From: Treponemataceae bacterium
GTDB taxonomy: Bacteria > Spirochaetota > Spirochaetia > Treponematales > Treponemataceae
NCBI GenBank assembly: GCA_024402455.1
Contig: JAKSTS010000028.1
Coordinates: 1-21,404, forward strand
DNA: 21,404 bases
Direction: 5' to 3'
Shown: positions 1-6,400 of the stretch, one piece after another
Numbering within the stretch: position 1 is the stretch's first letter
How the letters are laid out: each line of letters opens with the position of its first letter
Notes under the pieces: generated by a model
Seen by the model: the letters and a program-made list of their open reading frames with translations, nothing else
The model's database searches: none
Told to the model about the DNA's origin: nothing
Program-made: the position numbers and the translations under genes

Positions 1-47
1 GAGAAAGTTATTAATTTATCTAAATAATATTCTAATTTTTTTTCCAT
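1..47 (-). CDS. start of the next integron cassette gene (partial)
   Basis: An open frame starts with ATG at 47-45 on the minus strand and runs off the left edge; it reads MEKKLEYYLDKLITF. A GGAG lies about 11 bases upstream, a long but possible Shine-Dalgarno spacing. It begins 35 bases after the recombination core site at 76-82, which is where the first gene of an integron cassette is expected. Only 15 residues are visible, so no function can be given. That it is a real gene rests mainly on its position and on the open frame. Confidence 0.45.
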   Translation of the reverse strand, partial: MEKKLEYYLDKLITF

Positions 48-51
48 TTCT

Positions 52-82
52 GTTAGCGCTCCATCGCGAGCGTCCGCCTAAC
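52..82. repeat. short inverted repeat at the cassette start
   Basis: The 31 bases run from GTTAGCGCTC to GAGCG...CCTAAC, so GTTAG and GCGCTC at one end can pair with CTAAC and GAGCG at the other. The right end is the attC core site itself (76-82). The hairpin would sit in the leader of the next cassette gene. It may be part of the recombination site or a translational control element; the sequence does not decide. Confidence 0.4.
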
Positions 83-138
83 AATTGGTTGTACCGCAGC
101 GGGCTTGACCCGCTGTCGGCTACGAACCTTTGTTATGC
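76..138 (-). other. attC: integron attC recombination site
   Basis: On the minus strand this 63-bp element begins GCATAAC (R'' box, 138-132) and ends GTTAGGC (R' box, 82-76). GTTAGGC fits the GTTRRRY consensus exactly; GCATAAC differs from RYYYAAC at one position. The halves fold into an imperfect palindrome: boxes GGTTCGTA and TACAACC lie inside the R boxes, and the centre is a perfect stem, AGCGGG/CCCGCT, with loop TCAAG. Size, boxes and imperfect dyad symmetry are those of an attC. The stop codon TAA of the upstream gene (133-135) lies within the R'' box, a usual feature of compact cassettes. Confidence 0.85.
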
Positions 139-522
139 TTTTTTCCAACTGTCTAATAAATAATAAAATGGAAATGTTCCAAAATGAGCAAATCCAACTT
201 TTATTTTTTTTCTAGATTCATCTCTCAAAGGAAATGGTGAACGTAAACTTACAACAGATGCAACATCATCATCTGATAATTCTTTATTTAAGCCCCACGA
301 AAGTGGATAAACAATTAGTAAAACGCAGGGGACTAAAATAACAAATAATGGATTTGCTCTGTAAAATCCATATCCAACAATTAATATAAAAATTATGTTG
401 TCAATAAATGATAGTATTTTATGCAATATTCTCATTTTATTTGTAAATTTATATAAAATAAATAATATCAGATTAAGAAATACATATAATATAATTATGC
501 TAAAAAAAGTATCTTCTGACAT
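133..522 (-). CDS. small membrane protein of unknown function (cassette gene 2)
   Basis: 129 residues with no family I recognise. The first 80 residues are strongly hydrophobic and look like three membrane segments (about 6-26, 36-56 and 58-76), followed by a charged tail of about 50 residues with KKIKV, a short aromatic stretch (FGTFPFYYLLD) and a C-terminal WKKA. The ATG follows directly on the stop codon of the RDD gene (TAAATG) and has no strong ribosome binding site, so its translation is probably coupled to that gene. The stop codon falls inside the attC R'' box. An RDD protein and a small membrane protein acquired as one unit may act together, but their job is unknown. Confidence 0.7.
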   Translation of the reverse strand: MSEDTFFSIIILYVFLNLILFILYKFTNKMRILHKILSFIDNIIFILIVGYGFYRANPLFVILVPCVLLIVYPLSWGLNKELSDDDVASVVSLRSPFPLRDESRKKIKVGFAHFGTFPFYYLLDSWKKA

Positions 523-903
523 TTATTTTTCTACCACATCAGTTTTTGCTATTCTATCACCAATTCTTTTATTACTTACAATAAAAATAATAATTTCAAT
601 CCAGTTAAGAAGCAATGGTATATTTCTTAATAATCTTTGAGAAAAAGTTGCTGATTCTTTTGTTTCAGAATTAACTATTTTTAATTTTAAAATTCTTTTA
701 CCTACGCTTCCTTTGCTTGGTAAATCCCGTAGAATTAAATATATAAAAGCTATAAATGTTGATAATAATGTTCGCAATATGATATCAGAAGGTTGGTTCC
801 CTTTTATAGTTGGATAAATTACCAATAACCAAAATGGTATGTTCATAATCATTGCTGTAATTATAAAATCAATAAAGAAAGCTCCAATTCTTTTACTATT
901 CAT
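523..903 (-). CDS. RDD family membrane protein (cassette gene 1)
   Basis: 126 residues from the chosen start MNSKRIGAFF. The RDD hallmarks are present: an Arg and an Asp in the first helix (RIGAFFIDFII), GKRILKLKIV between the second and third membrane segments, and GDRIAKTDVV near the C-terminus. Three membrane segments are visible. RDD proteins are small membrane proteins, mostly of unknown role, with some linked to ion or solute transport. An in-frame ATG at 939 would add 12 residues, but 903 is preferred because GGAGAAAAG lies just before it and because 939 overlaps the cassette core site. The gene is first in its cassette and probably relies on a promoter upstream of the array. Confidence 0.85.
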   Translation of the reverse strand: MNSKRIGAFFIDFIITAMIMNIPFWLLVIYPTIKGNQPSDIILRTLLSTFIAFIYLILRDLPSKGSVGKRILKLKIVNSETKESATFSQRLLRNIPLLLNWIEIIIFIVSNKRIGDRIAKTDVVEK

Positions 904-916
904 TCTTTTCTCCTTA

Positions 917-932
917 CCACGCCAGTGGCGTG
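917..932. repeat. short perfect hairpin in the RDD gene leader
   Basis: CACGCCA and TGGCGTG pair perfectly around one central base, just upstream of the ribosome binding site and just inside the cassette end (936-942). The next cassette also has an inverted repeat at its start (52-82). The hairpin could modulate translation; nothing further can be said. Confidence 0.45.
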
Positions 933-935
933 TGA

Positions 936-942
936 GCATAAC
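936..942 (-). other. upstream cassette boundary (R' core site; possible attI end)
   Basis: Minus strand GTTATGC, the exact complement of the R'' box of the cassette's own attC. The sequence upstream (943-1080) contains no RYYYAAC partner; in fact there is no AAC on the minus strand there. So this boundary does not belong to a second attC. It is best read as the end of an attI site, or a scar of one, with this cassette in first position. Confidence 0.5.
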
Positions 943-1051
943 ATATATTATACGTATCCTGCATAAAATTTTTATCCCGACAAATCTGTCCGTATAAGAA
1001 TCACATCAAGATGCTTTCTTCTATTATAGCACATAACATCATGATTTTATA
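943..1051 (-). promoter_or_regulatory. possible promoters for the cassette array
   Basis: Two -10 hexamers of exact TATAAT type face the cassettes. One is at 1028-1023, with an extended -10 TG (TGCTATAAT) and a weak -35 (TATAAA) at 1051-1046. The other is at 952-947. Either could drive the RDD gene at 903, as the Pc promoter does in integrons. The -35 elements are poor and there is no experimental support. The segment also has partial symmetry between GTATCC...ATAAAAT and ATTTTATACGGATAC. Confidence 0.35.
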
Positions 1052-1342
1052 CGGATACTCCTAATCTCACATCCTGTCCAAGGGACTGATTACTCCGCCG
1101 GTTCCTTTATTCGCGCCGACGGGTTCAATACCCCGACGCTCTGCGTCGTATGAAGGGTATTGAACCTGGAGTGCAATTTCCTTTTAGAACGACGATACCT
1201 CGAACGCTCTGCGTCGAGGTTCGTCATTCAAATTTAAAATTTGAGGTACTGGAGGGGCGCACAGCGCGTTTGGAGCGAAGCGGAAACTCATGCAAACAAC
1301 CGCAGGTCGTAAAACAGTGTTATACATTTTTGCTGTGCATCA
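1052..1342. repeat. intergenic region with three palindromic repeats
   Basis: About 290 bases without a convincing gene. Three inverted repeats follow one another. At 1122-1166, GGTTCAATACCC pairs with GGGTATTGAACC and encloses CGACGC-TCT-GCGTCG. At 1191-1225, GACGA-ACCTCG pairs with CGAGGT-TCGTC around ACGC-TCT-GCGT. At 1228-1244, TCAAATTT and AAATTTGA surround one A. The first two share the core CGC-TCT-GCGTCG. The segment from 1105 to 1290 is richer in GC than its surroundings. These look like members of a dispersed extragenic palindrome family. No integrase gene fragment was found here. Confidence 0.55.
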
Positions 1343-3202
1343 TTACTGCTGCTTTTTCTTTTTTGCACCGGCTGGGGCAGCTGGTTTTAACACGTTTATC
1401 AAATCTTTTCTTCCGGCCAAAGTTAAAGCTTCTTTTACCAAAGCCTGGTTTTCATATCTGTTGAATTGCAATAATGCCCTCTGCAAGCGGCGTTCGTGAG
1501 CACCTTTTGCAACATAAACTTCTTCAAAACTACCATCAGGATTCTGTTTGCGAGGGTTCAAGCCAGTCCAATACATACAGGTAGAAAGTCCCCCCGGAGT
1601 TGGATAGAAATCCTGAACCTGATCTGGAACAAAGCCTGTTTTCTTTAAATACAAAGCAACTTCAACAGCTTCTTTTAAGCCAGCACCCGGATGGGAACAA
1701 ATATAATATGGAACAAGGAACTGATTTTTACCCTCTTCCTTGTTTATTTTTTCATATTCCTTTGCAAACTCTTCGTATAACTCATGGTTAGACTTTCTCA
1801 TCAGGCGGAGAACTTTATTATCAGCATGTTCTGGAGCAACCTTAAGCTGACCAGAAATATGGTGTTTTACAAGCTCGTGGAAAAATGTTTTATCTTTATC
1901 CATCATCAGATAATCAAAGCGAATACCAGACCGAATAAAAACTTTCTTTACACCCGGCAAAGCTCGAAGTTTCCTAAGCAATTCAACATATTCTGTATGG
2001 TCTACTTCCACATTTTTACAAGGATTAGAACCAAGACAATCCTTGTTAGGACAAGCGCCACGTTCCTTTTGCATAGGACAAGCATCTTTTCTGAAATTTG
2101 CAGTAGGACCACCAACATCATGAATATAGCCCTTAAACTGAGGATCCTTAATCATCTGTTTTGCTTCAGCAATCAAGCTGTCTTGACTTCTGGCCTGAAT
2201 ACGGCGTCCTTGATGAAAACTGATGGCACAAAAACTACAGGCACCAAAGCATCCTCTGACAGACTGCAAAGAAAACTGAACTTCGCTTAAAGCAGGAATT
2301 CCAGTTTTTCCATTTTCAGCAGGCTTGTCGTACATTGGATGCCATCTTCTTGTAAAAGGCATGGCATAAACCGCATCAAATTCTTCAGTAGACAAAGGTA
2401 AAGCAGGAGGTTCCTGAACTATAAAACGAGTATCAACAGGTTCAACCAAAGGCCTGCCATTAATTGCATCTGTATTCTGTTCCTGAATCAAATAACTTTT
2501 TGCAAACATTTTTTTGCTTTCAGGAGTATCTTTAGAAACTTCAGCAAAGGAAGGTAAACGGATTGCTTTTTCCGGAAGCTCCTCTTCCTTGCTTGTATAC
2601 CACACAGTTCCATGCACTCCGCGAATTTCCCGAACAGGAACACCAGCCTTCAATAGACCTGCAATTTCCAGAATAGAATGCTCTCCCATTCCGTACATCA
2701 ATAAATCTGCTTTAGAATCCAGAAGCAAAGAACGGCGGATTGTATTGGACCAGTAATCATAATGACTTGTACGGCGCAAACTTGCTTCAATACCACCAAT
2801 ACAAATTGCTACACCTTTGTAAGCCTGGCGAATTGCAGAACAATAAGTCATAATCGCCCTGTCAGGTCTGTGTCCTGCAACCCCACCATGGGCATACGCA
2901 TCCTCTGATCTTGGCTTATTGTTTGCAGTATAGTTTGAAACCATGGAATCCATAGCACCGCCACTAACCAAAAATCCCAGTTTAGGACGGCCAAATTCAC
3001 GGAATACCTCAATGTTTTTCCAGTCAGGCTGAGCAAGAAGCCCTACAGTATAGCCGTTAGTTTCAAGCAAGCGGCACAAAAGCGCAGCGGCAAAAGACGG
3101 ATGATCAACATATCCATCCCCACTTACAAAAACAAAATCAACTTCTTCAATACCGCGTTTTTTCAAATCTTCTTTACAAACTGGAACGTATGAATTCTTC
3201 AT
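1343..3202 (-). CDS. ygiQ: YgiQ family radical SAM protein
   Basis: 619 residues. The radical SAM cluster motif CxxxCxxC is seen as CFGACSFC at 318-325 and should bind the 4Fe-4S cluster that cleaves S-adenosylmethionine. The N-terminal 300 residues hold the YgiQ-specific region (SGDGYVDHPSFAAALL, CIGGIEASLRR, GMGEHS). The C-terminal half contains VRGCFG, HDVGGPTANF, a further Cys-rich stretch (about 375-395, CPMQKERGACPNKDC), and VAPEH and QDFYPTPGG blocks. The ending is Lys-rich. The enzyme's substrate is not established in any organism I can name. The ATG has no Shine-Dalgarno sequence, but TATAGT lies 11 bases before it, so the message may be leaderless or nearly so. The gene is on the same strand as the integron cassettes but is ordinary chromosomal sequence. 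Confidence 0.93.
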   Translation of the reverse strand: MKNSYVPVCKEDLKKRGIEEVDFVFVSGDGYVDHPSFAAALLCRLLETNGYTVGLLAQPDWKNIEVFREFGRPKLGFLVSGGAMDSMVSNYTANNKPRSEDAYAHGGVAGHRPDRAIMTYCSAIRQAYKGVAICIGGIEASLRRTSHYDYWSNTIRRSLLLDSKADLLMYGMGEHSILEIAGLLKAGVPVREIRGVHGTVWYTSKEEELPEKAIRLPSFAEVSKDTPESKKMFAKSYLIQEQNTDAINGRPLVEPVDTRFIVQEPPALPLSTEEFDAVYAMPFTRRWHPMYDKPAENGKTGIPALSEVQFSLQSVRGCFGACSFCAISFHQGRRIQARSQDSLIAEAKQMIKDPQFKGYIHDVGGPTANFRKDACPMQKERGACPNKDCLGSNPCKNVEVDHTEYVELLRKLRALPGVKKVFIRSGIRFDYLMMDKDKTFFHELVKHHISGQLKVAPEHADNKVLRLMRKSNHELYEEFAKEYEKINKEEGKNQFLVPYYICSHPGAGLKEAVEVALYLKKTGFVPDQVQDFYPTPGGLSTCMYWTGLNPRKQNPDGSFEEVYVAKGAHERRLQRALLQFNRYENQALVKEALTLAGRKDLINVLKPAAPAGAKKKKQQ

Positions 3203-3353
3203 ACTGCAAGAATACTATAAATTGCCAAAAACCAACAGACGCATTTCTGTGCTTGTATACAAAAAATCTGTTGTGCTTTAAAAATTAAACCAAAAGATAA
3301 AAAGATTATGTCAAATTCTGGCTATATATCTATAAGATGAGGTAATTTTCTGG

Positions 3354-3449
3354 ATGCAAATTAATTTTTTTGCTGTACAAAAGACACGTGTTCTGAATGA
3401 CCTTGCACAAATTTTAGAAAATTGCGGCAGAAATGTTTTTCAGCCTTAA
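3354..3449 (+). CDS. possible 31-residue peptide
   Basis: In the 249-base gap between the two divergent-side minus-strand genes, a plus-strand frame reads MQINFFAVQKTR...CGRNVFQP. A GAGGT lies 12 bases before the ATG and a TATATATC/TATAAG stretch about 25 bases upstream could be a -10. It ends just before the convergent phosphatase gene. Nothing in it is recognisable and a chance frame of this length is common; it is listed only because of the upstream signals. Confidence 0.15.
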   Translation: MQINFFAVQKTRVLNDLAQILENCGRNVFQP

Positions 3450-3451
3450 AA

Positions 3452-5614
3452 TCAAATTTCTTCTAATTCTTCAAGTTCTTCGAGCTCTTCTAATTCTTCC
3501 GGTTCTTCAGCATTGTTTTGAGATTGTGTTTTTTCGGAAGCCTTTGCCTGTGAATCGTAAAGCTTGTCTGATTTTTTAACCCGTTTTAAAACAATTATTG
3601 TAATGTCGTCTTTTAATTGAGCATCGCCGACATAAATCATAAAATCTCTTAAAACAGAAGCCAGCTGTTTTTCGGCACTGCCTGTTTCTGCATGTGCAAA
3701 ACTATATTTTAAACGCTGCAGACCATAGTCTTGTCCATAAACGTTTCTTGCTTCTGTAATTCCGTCTGTATAAAAAATAAGGCTGTCATCTTCGTTCATT
3801 CCGAATTCTACATTTTGAAAATGTACATCAAGTCCTGCAATGCCAATCATGCCGCACTGCAGTTTTGTCCGCTCTGGTACAAGAGAAATAGATGTGTCTG
3901 TTCCGGCTCTGTGCAGAAGCGGAGGAGGGTTTCCGGCATTTACCAGTTCAATCATGCCTTCTTTGCCGGCAATGTCGTTCATTCGTATCATTGCGCCGGT
4001 CAGATAATTTTCAATGCTTCCTTTTGCGCGGATGATTAAGTCGTTGATTTTTATCAGTACCTTGTTCAAAGGTTCATTCATGTTTTCTTTATAGGCATTG
4101 AAAATAATGTTTTTGGCAAGCATTGTTACAAGACCTGCTGCAATGCCATGACCAGAAACATCAAAAAGACCAAGGCCTGTAAGTTTGTCGTCAAAAACAT
4201 AAAAATCGTACAAATCGCCTGAAACGCCAGACAGCGGCTTAAAATAAACGGCAATGTCCCAGCCGTTATTGACAGAAATTTCCTGCGGATAAAAACTTCT
4301 TTGAACATGAGTTGCAAGATCCATGTCACGTACTGCCTGGTCGTGCTCTCTTTCAAGTTTTTCGTTTGATTCTGCAAGAGCCTGTGTTCTTTGCTTTACT
4401 TCAGTTTCAAGCTGTTCGGTGAGGAATTCAGATTTTCTGCGGGCTTGTGTATAACGTTCTGCGAGAATCAACAAGAATGCGAGAATTGTTGCCTGCCAGC
4501 CGAAAACAGTAAAAAACGGCATTGTGTTCATGTTAAAGACAACATGAACAAATAAATCAATAAAAACACATACGATAACTGGTGAAAAACCTGTAAGAAG
4601 CAGAACTACTTCCTGCCGTTTGTCAATAATTGCTTTTATAACTGCCCAGATTGCAAAACAAAGCTGAAAAAATGCAAATATAAACAAAACCGGCAGAAGT
4701 ATCGAGAATGTCTTTAAATCTGAAACATAAATCGTATCTATGATAGAAGCTGCAAGTATTGAAATGCGGACAACTTTTATATAGATGGTGTCTTCGTATT
4801 TTAGAAAGCTTCTTATAAATGAAGTTGCAAGATAGACATCTATAAATGCCGTAATGCCAGAAAGCAGTTTTCTAAAAGAAAGCAGTGTTGAAATTCCAAA
4901 CAGCCATGGAAATTCACTCATGTAGAACGGATAAAGATAAAGGGCAGAAACAAAACACATGAGTGAATAAAACAAGTGTTCTTTTTCTGACGTACGGCGG
5001 ATGAACATAAACAGATAAAAAATTGCAACAAGCAGAATTGCTCCTGCAAAAACAAGGTTTATTCCTGAAACTACAAAAGAAGTTTTTTTAGATGTAATTG
5101 ATACGTCTTCATAAGTTCCAATGAAAGGAAGTCCGTGAATATAGCCGTTCCCGTTGCACCAGACTTTTATCAAAAGTTCATTTTGACCGTCTATATTAAG
5201 ATATTCAGAAGGAATTAGAAAAAATGACGGAGCTTCTCCTGAAGAAAATGCATTTGGCGGAAGAAGTCCCTGAAGGCCGATTTCTTTGCCGTTTATTGAA
5301 ATTGCACATGAAATTTCAACTTTGCCGATATAAAGTCCGAGTTTTTCGTGTTTCAGGCTTTCTGGAATTTCAAATTCATTTTGAAGCCATATATAGCCTT
5401 TTTTTTCTGGAAGCAGGTCAGAAAGAACGTAAAGCGATTCTGTTGAAATGTGTGAAAAATTCTGTTTCTGGATATATGGAGATGACCATTGCCAGCCGCT
5501 GTCGAAAAGTATGCGTTCCGGTTTGTCTTTGCAGCTAAAAAACAAAGTGCTGCTTAAAATGCACAGAATGAGGACGATTGTTGTTTTGAATGTGGCAGTC
5601 TGTCTGCTGAACAT
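3452..5614 (-). CDS. membrane-anchored SpoIIE/RsbU-type PP2C phosphatase with 7TMR-like sensor
   Basis: 720 residues. An N-terminal signal segment ends in FFSC (Cys28), a loose spirochaetal lipobox. Residues 35-175 look like a beta-sandwich extracytoplasmic domain (WLQNEFEIP, SINGKEIG, NELLIKVWCNG) of the 7TMR-DISM type. About seven membrane segments fill 183-387, then a coiled coil covers 388-430. The PPM phosphatase domain follows (432-678), with metal-binding residues in SGDLYDFY (Asp467), DVSGHG (Asp485), YTDGITEA (Asp617) and KDDIT (Asp669/670). Such proteins dephosphorylate anti-sigma-factor antagonists or similar partners; no anti-sigma or STAS gene is next to it, so the target is unknown. 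The tail is an acidic EEL tandem repeat. The start has AAGGGA six bases upstream. Confidence 0.9.
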   Translation of the reverse strand: MFSRQTATFKTTIVLILCILSSTLFFSCKDKPERILFDSGWQWSSPYIQKQNFSHISTESLYVLSDLLPEKKGYIWLQNEFEIPESLKHEKLGLYIGKVEISCAISINGKEIGLQGLLPPNAFSSGEAPSFFLIPSEYLNIDGQNELLIKVWCNGNGYIHGLPFIGTYEDVSITSKKTSFVVSGINLVFAGAILLVAIFYLFMFIRRTSEKEHLFYSLMCFVSALYLYPFYMSEFPWLFGISTLLSFRKLLSGITAFIDVYLATSFIRSFLKYEDTIYIKVVRISILAASIIDTIYVSDLKTFSILLPVLFIFAFFQLCFAIWAVIKAIIDKRQEVVLLLTGFSPVIVCVFIDLFVHVVFNMNTMPFFTVFGWQATILAFLLILAERYTQARRKSEFLTEQLETEVKQRTQALAESNEKLEREHDQAVRDMDLATHVQRSFYPQEISVNNGWDIAVYFKPLSGVSGDLYDFYVFDDKLTGLGLFDVSGHGIAAGLVTMLAKNIIFNAYKENMNEPLNKVLIKINDLIIRAKGSIENYLTGAMIRMNDIAGKEGMIELVNAGNPPPLLHRAGTDTSISLVPERTKLQCGMIGIAGLDVHFQNVEFGMNEDDSLIFYTDGITEARNVYGQDYGLQRLKYSFAHAETGSAEKQLASVLRDFMIYVGDAQLKDDITIIVLKRVKKSDKLYDSQAKASEKTQSQNNAEEPEELEELEELEELEEI
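3455..3510 (-). repeat. EEL-coding tandem repeat at the 3' end of the phosphatase gene
   Basis: Residues 704-719 read PEELEELEELEELEE: a 9-base unit (GAAGAATTA-like) repeated four times with third-position variation, ending in EEI and the stop. Such a tract can change copy number by slippage without shifting frame, so tail length may vary between strains. The variation between units suggests it is not newly expanded. Confidence 0.7.
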
Positions 5615-5848
5615 CGAATTCCCTTATACAGAAACAGCATGTCTGCTGTGCTTTTCAAGCGCTTTTATGCTGCTGCTGTTGATTTTGCTAAATGTCTGTT
5701 TTGCTGCTTTGCCAGAGTTTTTAAGCTTCCGGTCGTTAAAAAATAACAACTGAAAATGCCGCACTTATAGAGATGATCTGTCCTGAAATTGTGCATGCAT
5801 CGGACTCTGTATGAAAATGTCTGGTGCTGTAAAATTCTTGATGATGCA

Positions 5849-5863
5849 GCAAGTTAAACTTGC
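5849..5863. repeat. perfect palindrome GCAAGTT-A-AACTTGC
   Basis: Seven-base arms around one central A, in the region between the divergent promoters of the phosphatase and methyltransferase genes. It has the form of an operator for a dimeric regulator, but could equally be part of a dispersed repeat. Confidence 0.45.
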
Positions 5864-5937
5864 AGGACTGTTTACCCTTTGATTAAGTGCAAAACTGCAA
5901 AGCTTAGAACATTATACACGATAATTTGGTGATTTTC

Positions 5938-5968
5938 GAGATTTTTTATAAAAAAACACAAAAATCTC
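5938..5968. repeat. AT-rich inverted repeat
   Basis: GAGATTTTT (5938-5946) and AAAAATCTC (5960-5968) are perfectly complementary across a 13-base A-rich loop. There is no transcript known to end here, as the flanking genes diverge, so its role is unclear. Confidence 0.4.
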
Positions 5969-6019
5969 AAATTATTTTGGAAAAAAATTCTGTCTGATAA
6001 TTCTGTGAGGTTTAAAAAA

Positions 6020-6074
6020 TTGATTTCTGCGGAGAGTTTTATGCTTCGGCTGCGATTTCTTATGTAAATGAACG
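6020..6074 (+). repeat. 55-bp imperfect direct repeat, copy A
   Basis: Copy A matches copy B (6200-6254) at 45 of 55 positions with no gaps and lies exactly 180 bases upstream. Read in one frame it gives IDFCGEFYASAAISYVNER; copy B gives VDFCREFHIPAAIFYKKER. That the frame is open and the residues similar in both suggests descent from a translated or translatable repeat. Confidence 0.65.
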
Positions 6075-6199
6075 GTCTTCGACGTTCTGTTCCGGAGTTA
6101 GTTTATTTTGAAGCTGTTTTTGCAAGATTTTAAATCTGAAATTTACTGAAGGTTTGCATCAGATGCGTTAATTTTGTTTCTGTGCTAAAATGCCTTCTG

Positions 6200-6254
6200 T
6201 TGATTTCTGCAGAGAGTTTCATATTCCGGCTGCGATATTTTATAAAAAAGAACG
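6200..6254 (+). repeat. 55-bp imperfect direct repeat, copy B
   Basis: Second copy of the repeat at 6020-6074. After it the frame stays open (CDALINVHSCRKFCTRRLYK) until it collides with the methyltransferase start. The pair may belong to a dispersed repeat family of this genome; only two copies are visible here. Confidence 0.65.
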
Positions 6255-6400
6255 ATACTGCGATGCTCTCATCAATGTTCATTCTTGCAGAAAATTTTGC
6301 ACACGGCGTTTGTACAAAAATCAGGAAATGGAAATTGACTGCGGTTTATTAAGAACAGCAGTTCCGCTGTTTTGTGGTGGATTTGCTGACTGGAGAAAAA

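Larger units (their letters stand above)
82..941 (-). mobile_element. complete integron gene cassette (two membrane-protein genes plus attC)
   Basis: An integron integrase cuts between G and TT of the R' box. Cutting GTTATGC at 942-936 and GTTAGGC at 82-76 gives an 860-bp unit. When circularised, its R' box would be GTTATGC, the exact complement of its R'' box GCATAAC (138-132). That agreement is expected of a true cassette and would be unlikely by chance. The cassette holds an RDD protein and a second small membrane protein with stop and start codons abutting, and almost nothing else. Cassettes with two genes are less common than those with one. Confidence 0.75.
5615..6400. other. long intergenic region with repeats and no convincing gene
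   Basis: 786 bases between the divergent phosphatase and methyltransferase genes. It contains a perfect 15-base palindrome, GCAAGTT-A-AACTTGC, at 5849-5863; an inverted repeat GAGATTTTT...AAAAATCTC at 5938-5968; and the 55-bp direct repeat at 6020/6200. A plus-strand frame at 6190-6408 (72 codons) has no ribosome binding site and overlaps the methyltransferase start. I regard it as repeat-derived rather than a gene. Promoters for both flanking genes should be here but none stands out. Confidence 0.5.

Noticed and set aside
943..1080. A second attC site upstream of the first cassette
   Set aside because: No RYYYAAC box exists on the minus strand in this stretch, so the paired R''/L'' and L'/R' structure cannot form.
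1150..1499. Plus-strand frames over the palindromic region and the ygiQ 3' end
   Set aside because: They run across inverted repeats and into the end of ygiQ; no start signal and no recognisable motif.
1784..2290. 168-codon plus-strand frame opposite ygiQ
   Set aside because: It lies wholly within the strongly supported radical SAM gene on the other strand, has no ribosome binding site and reads as low-grade sequence.
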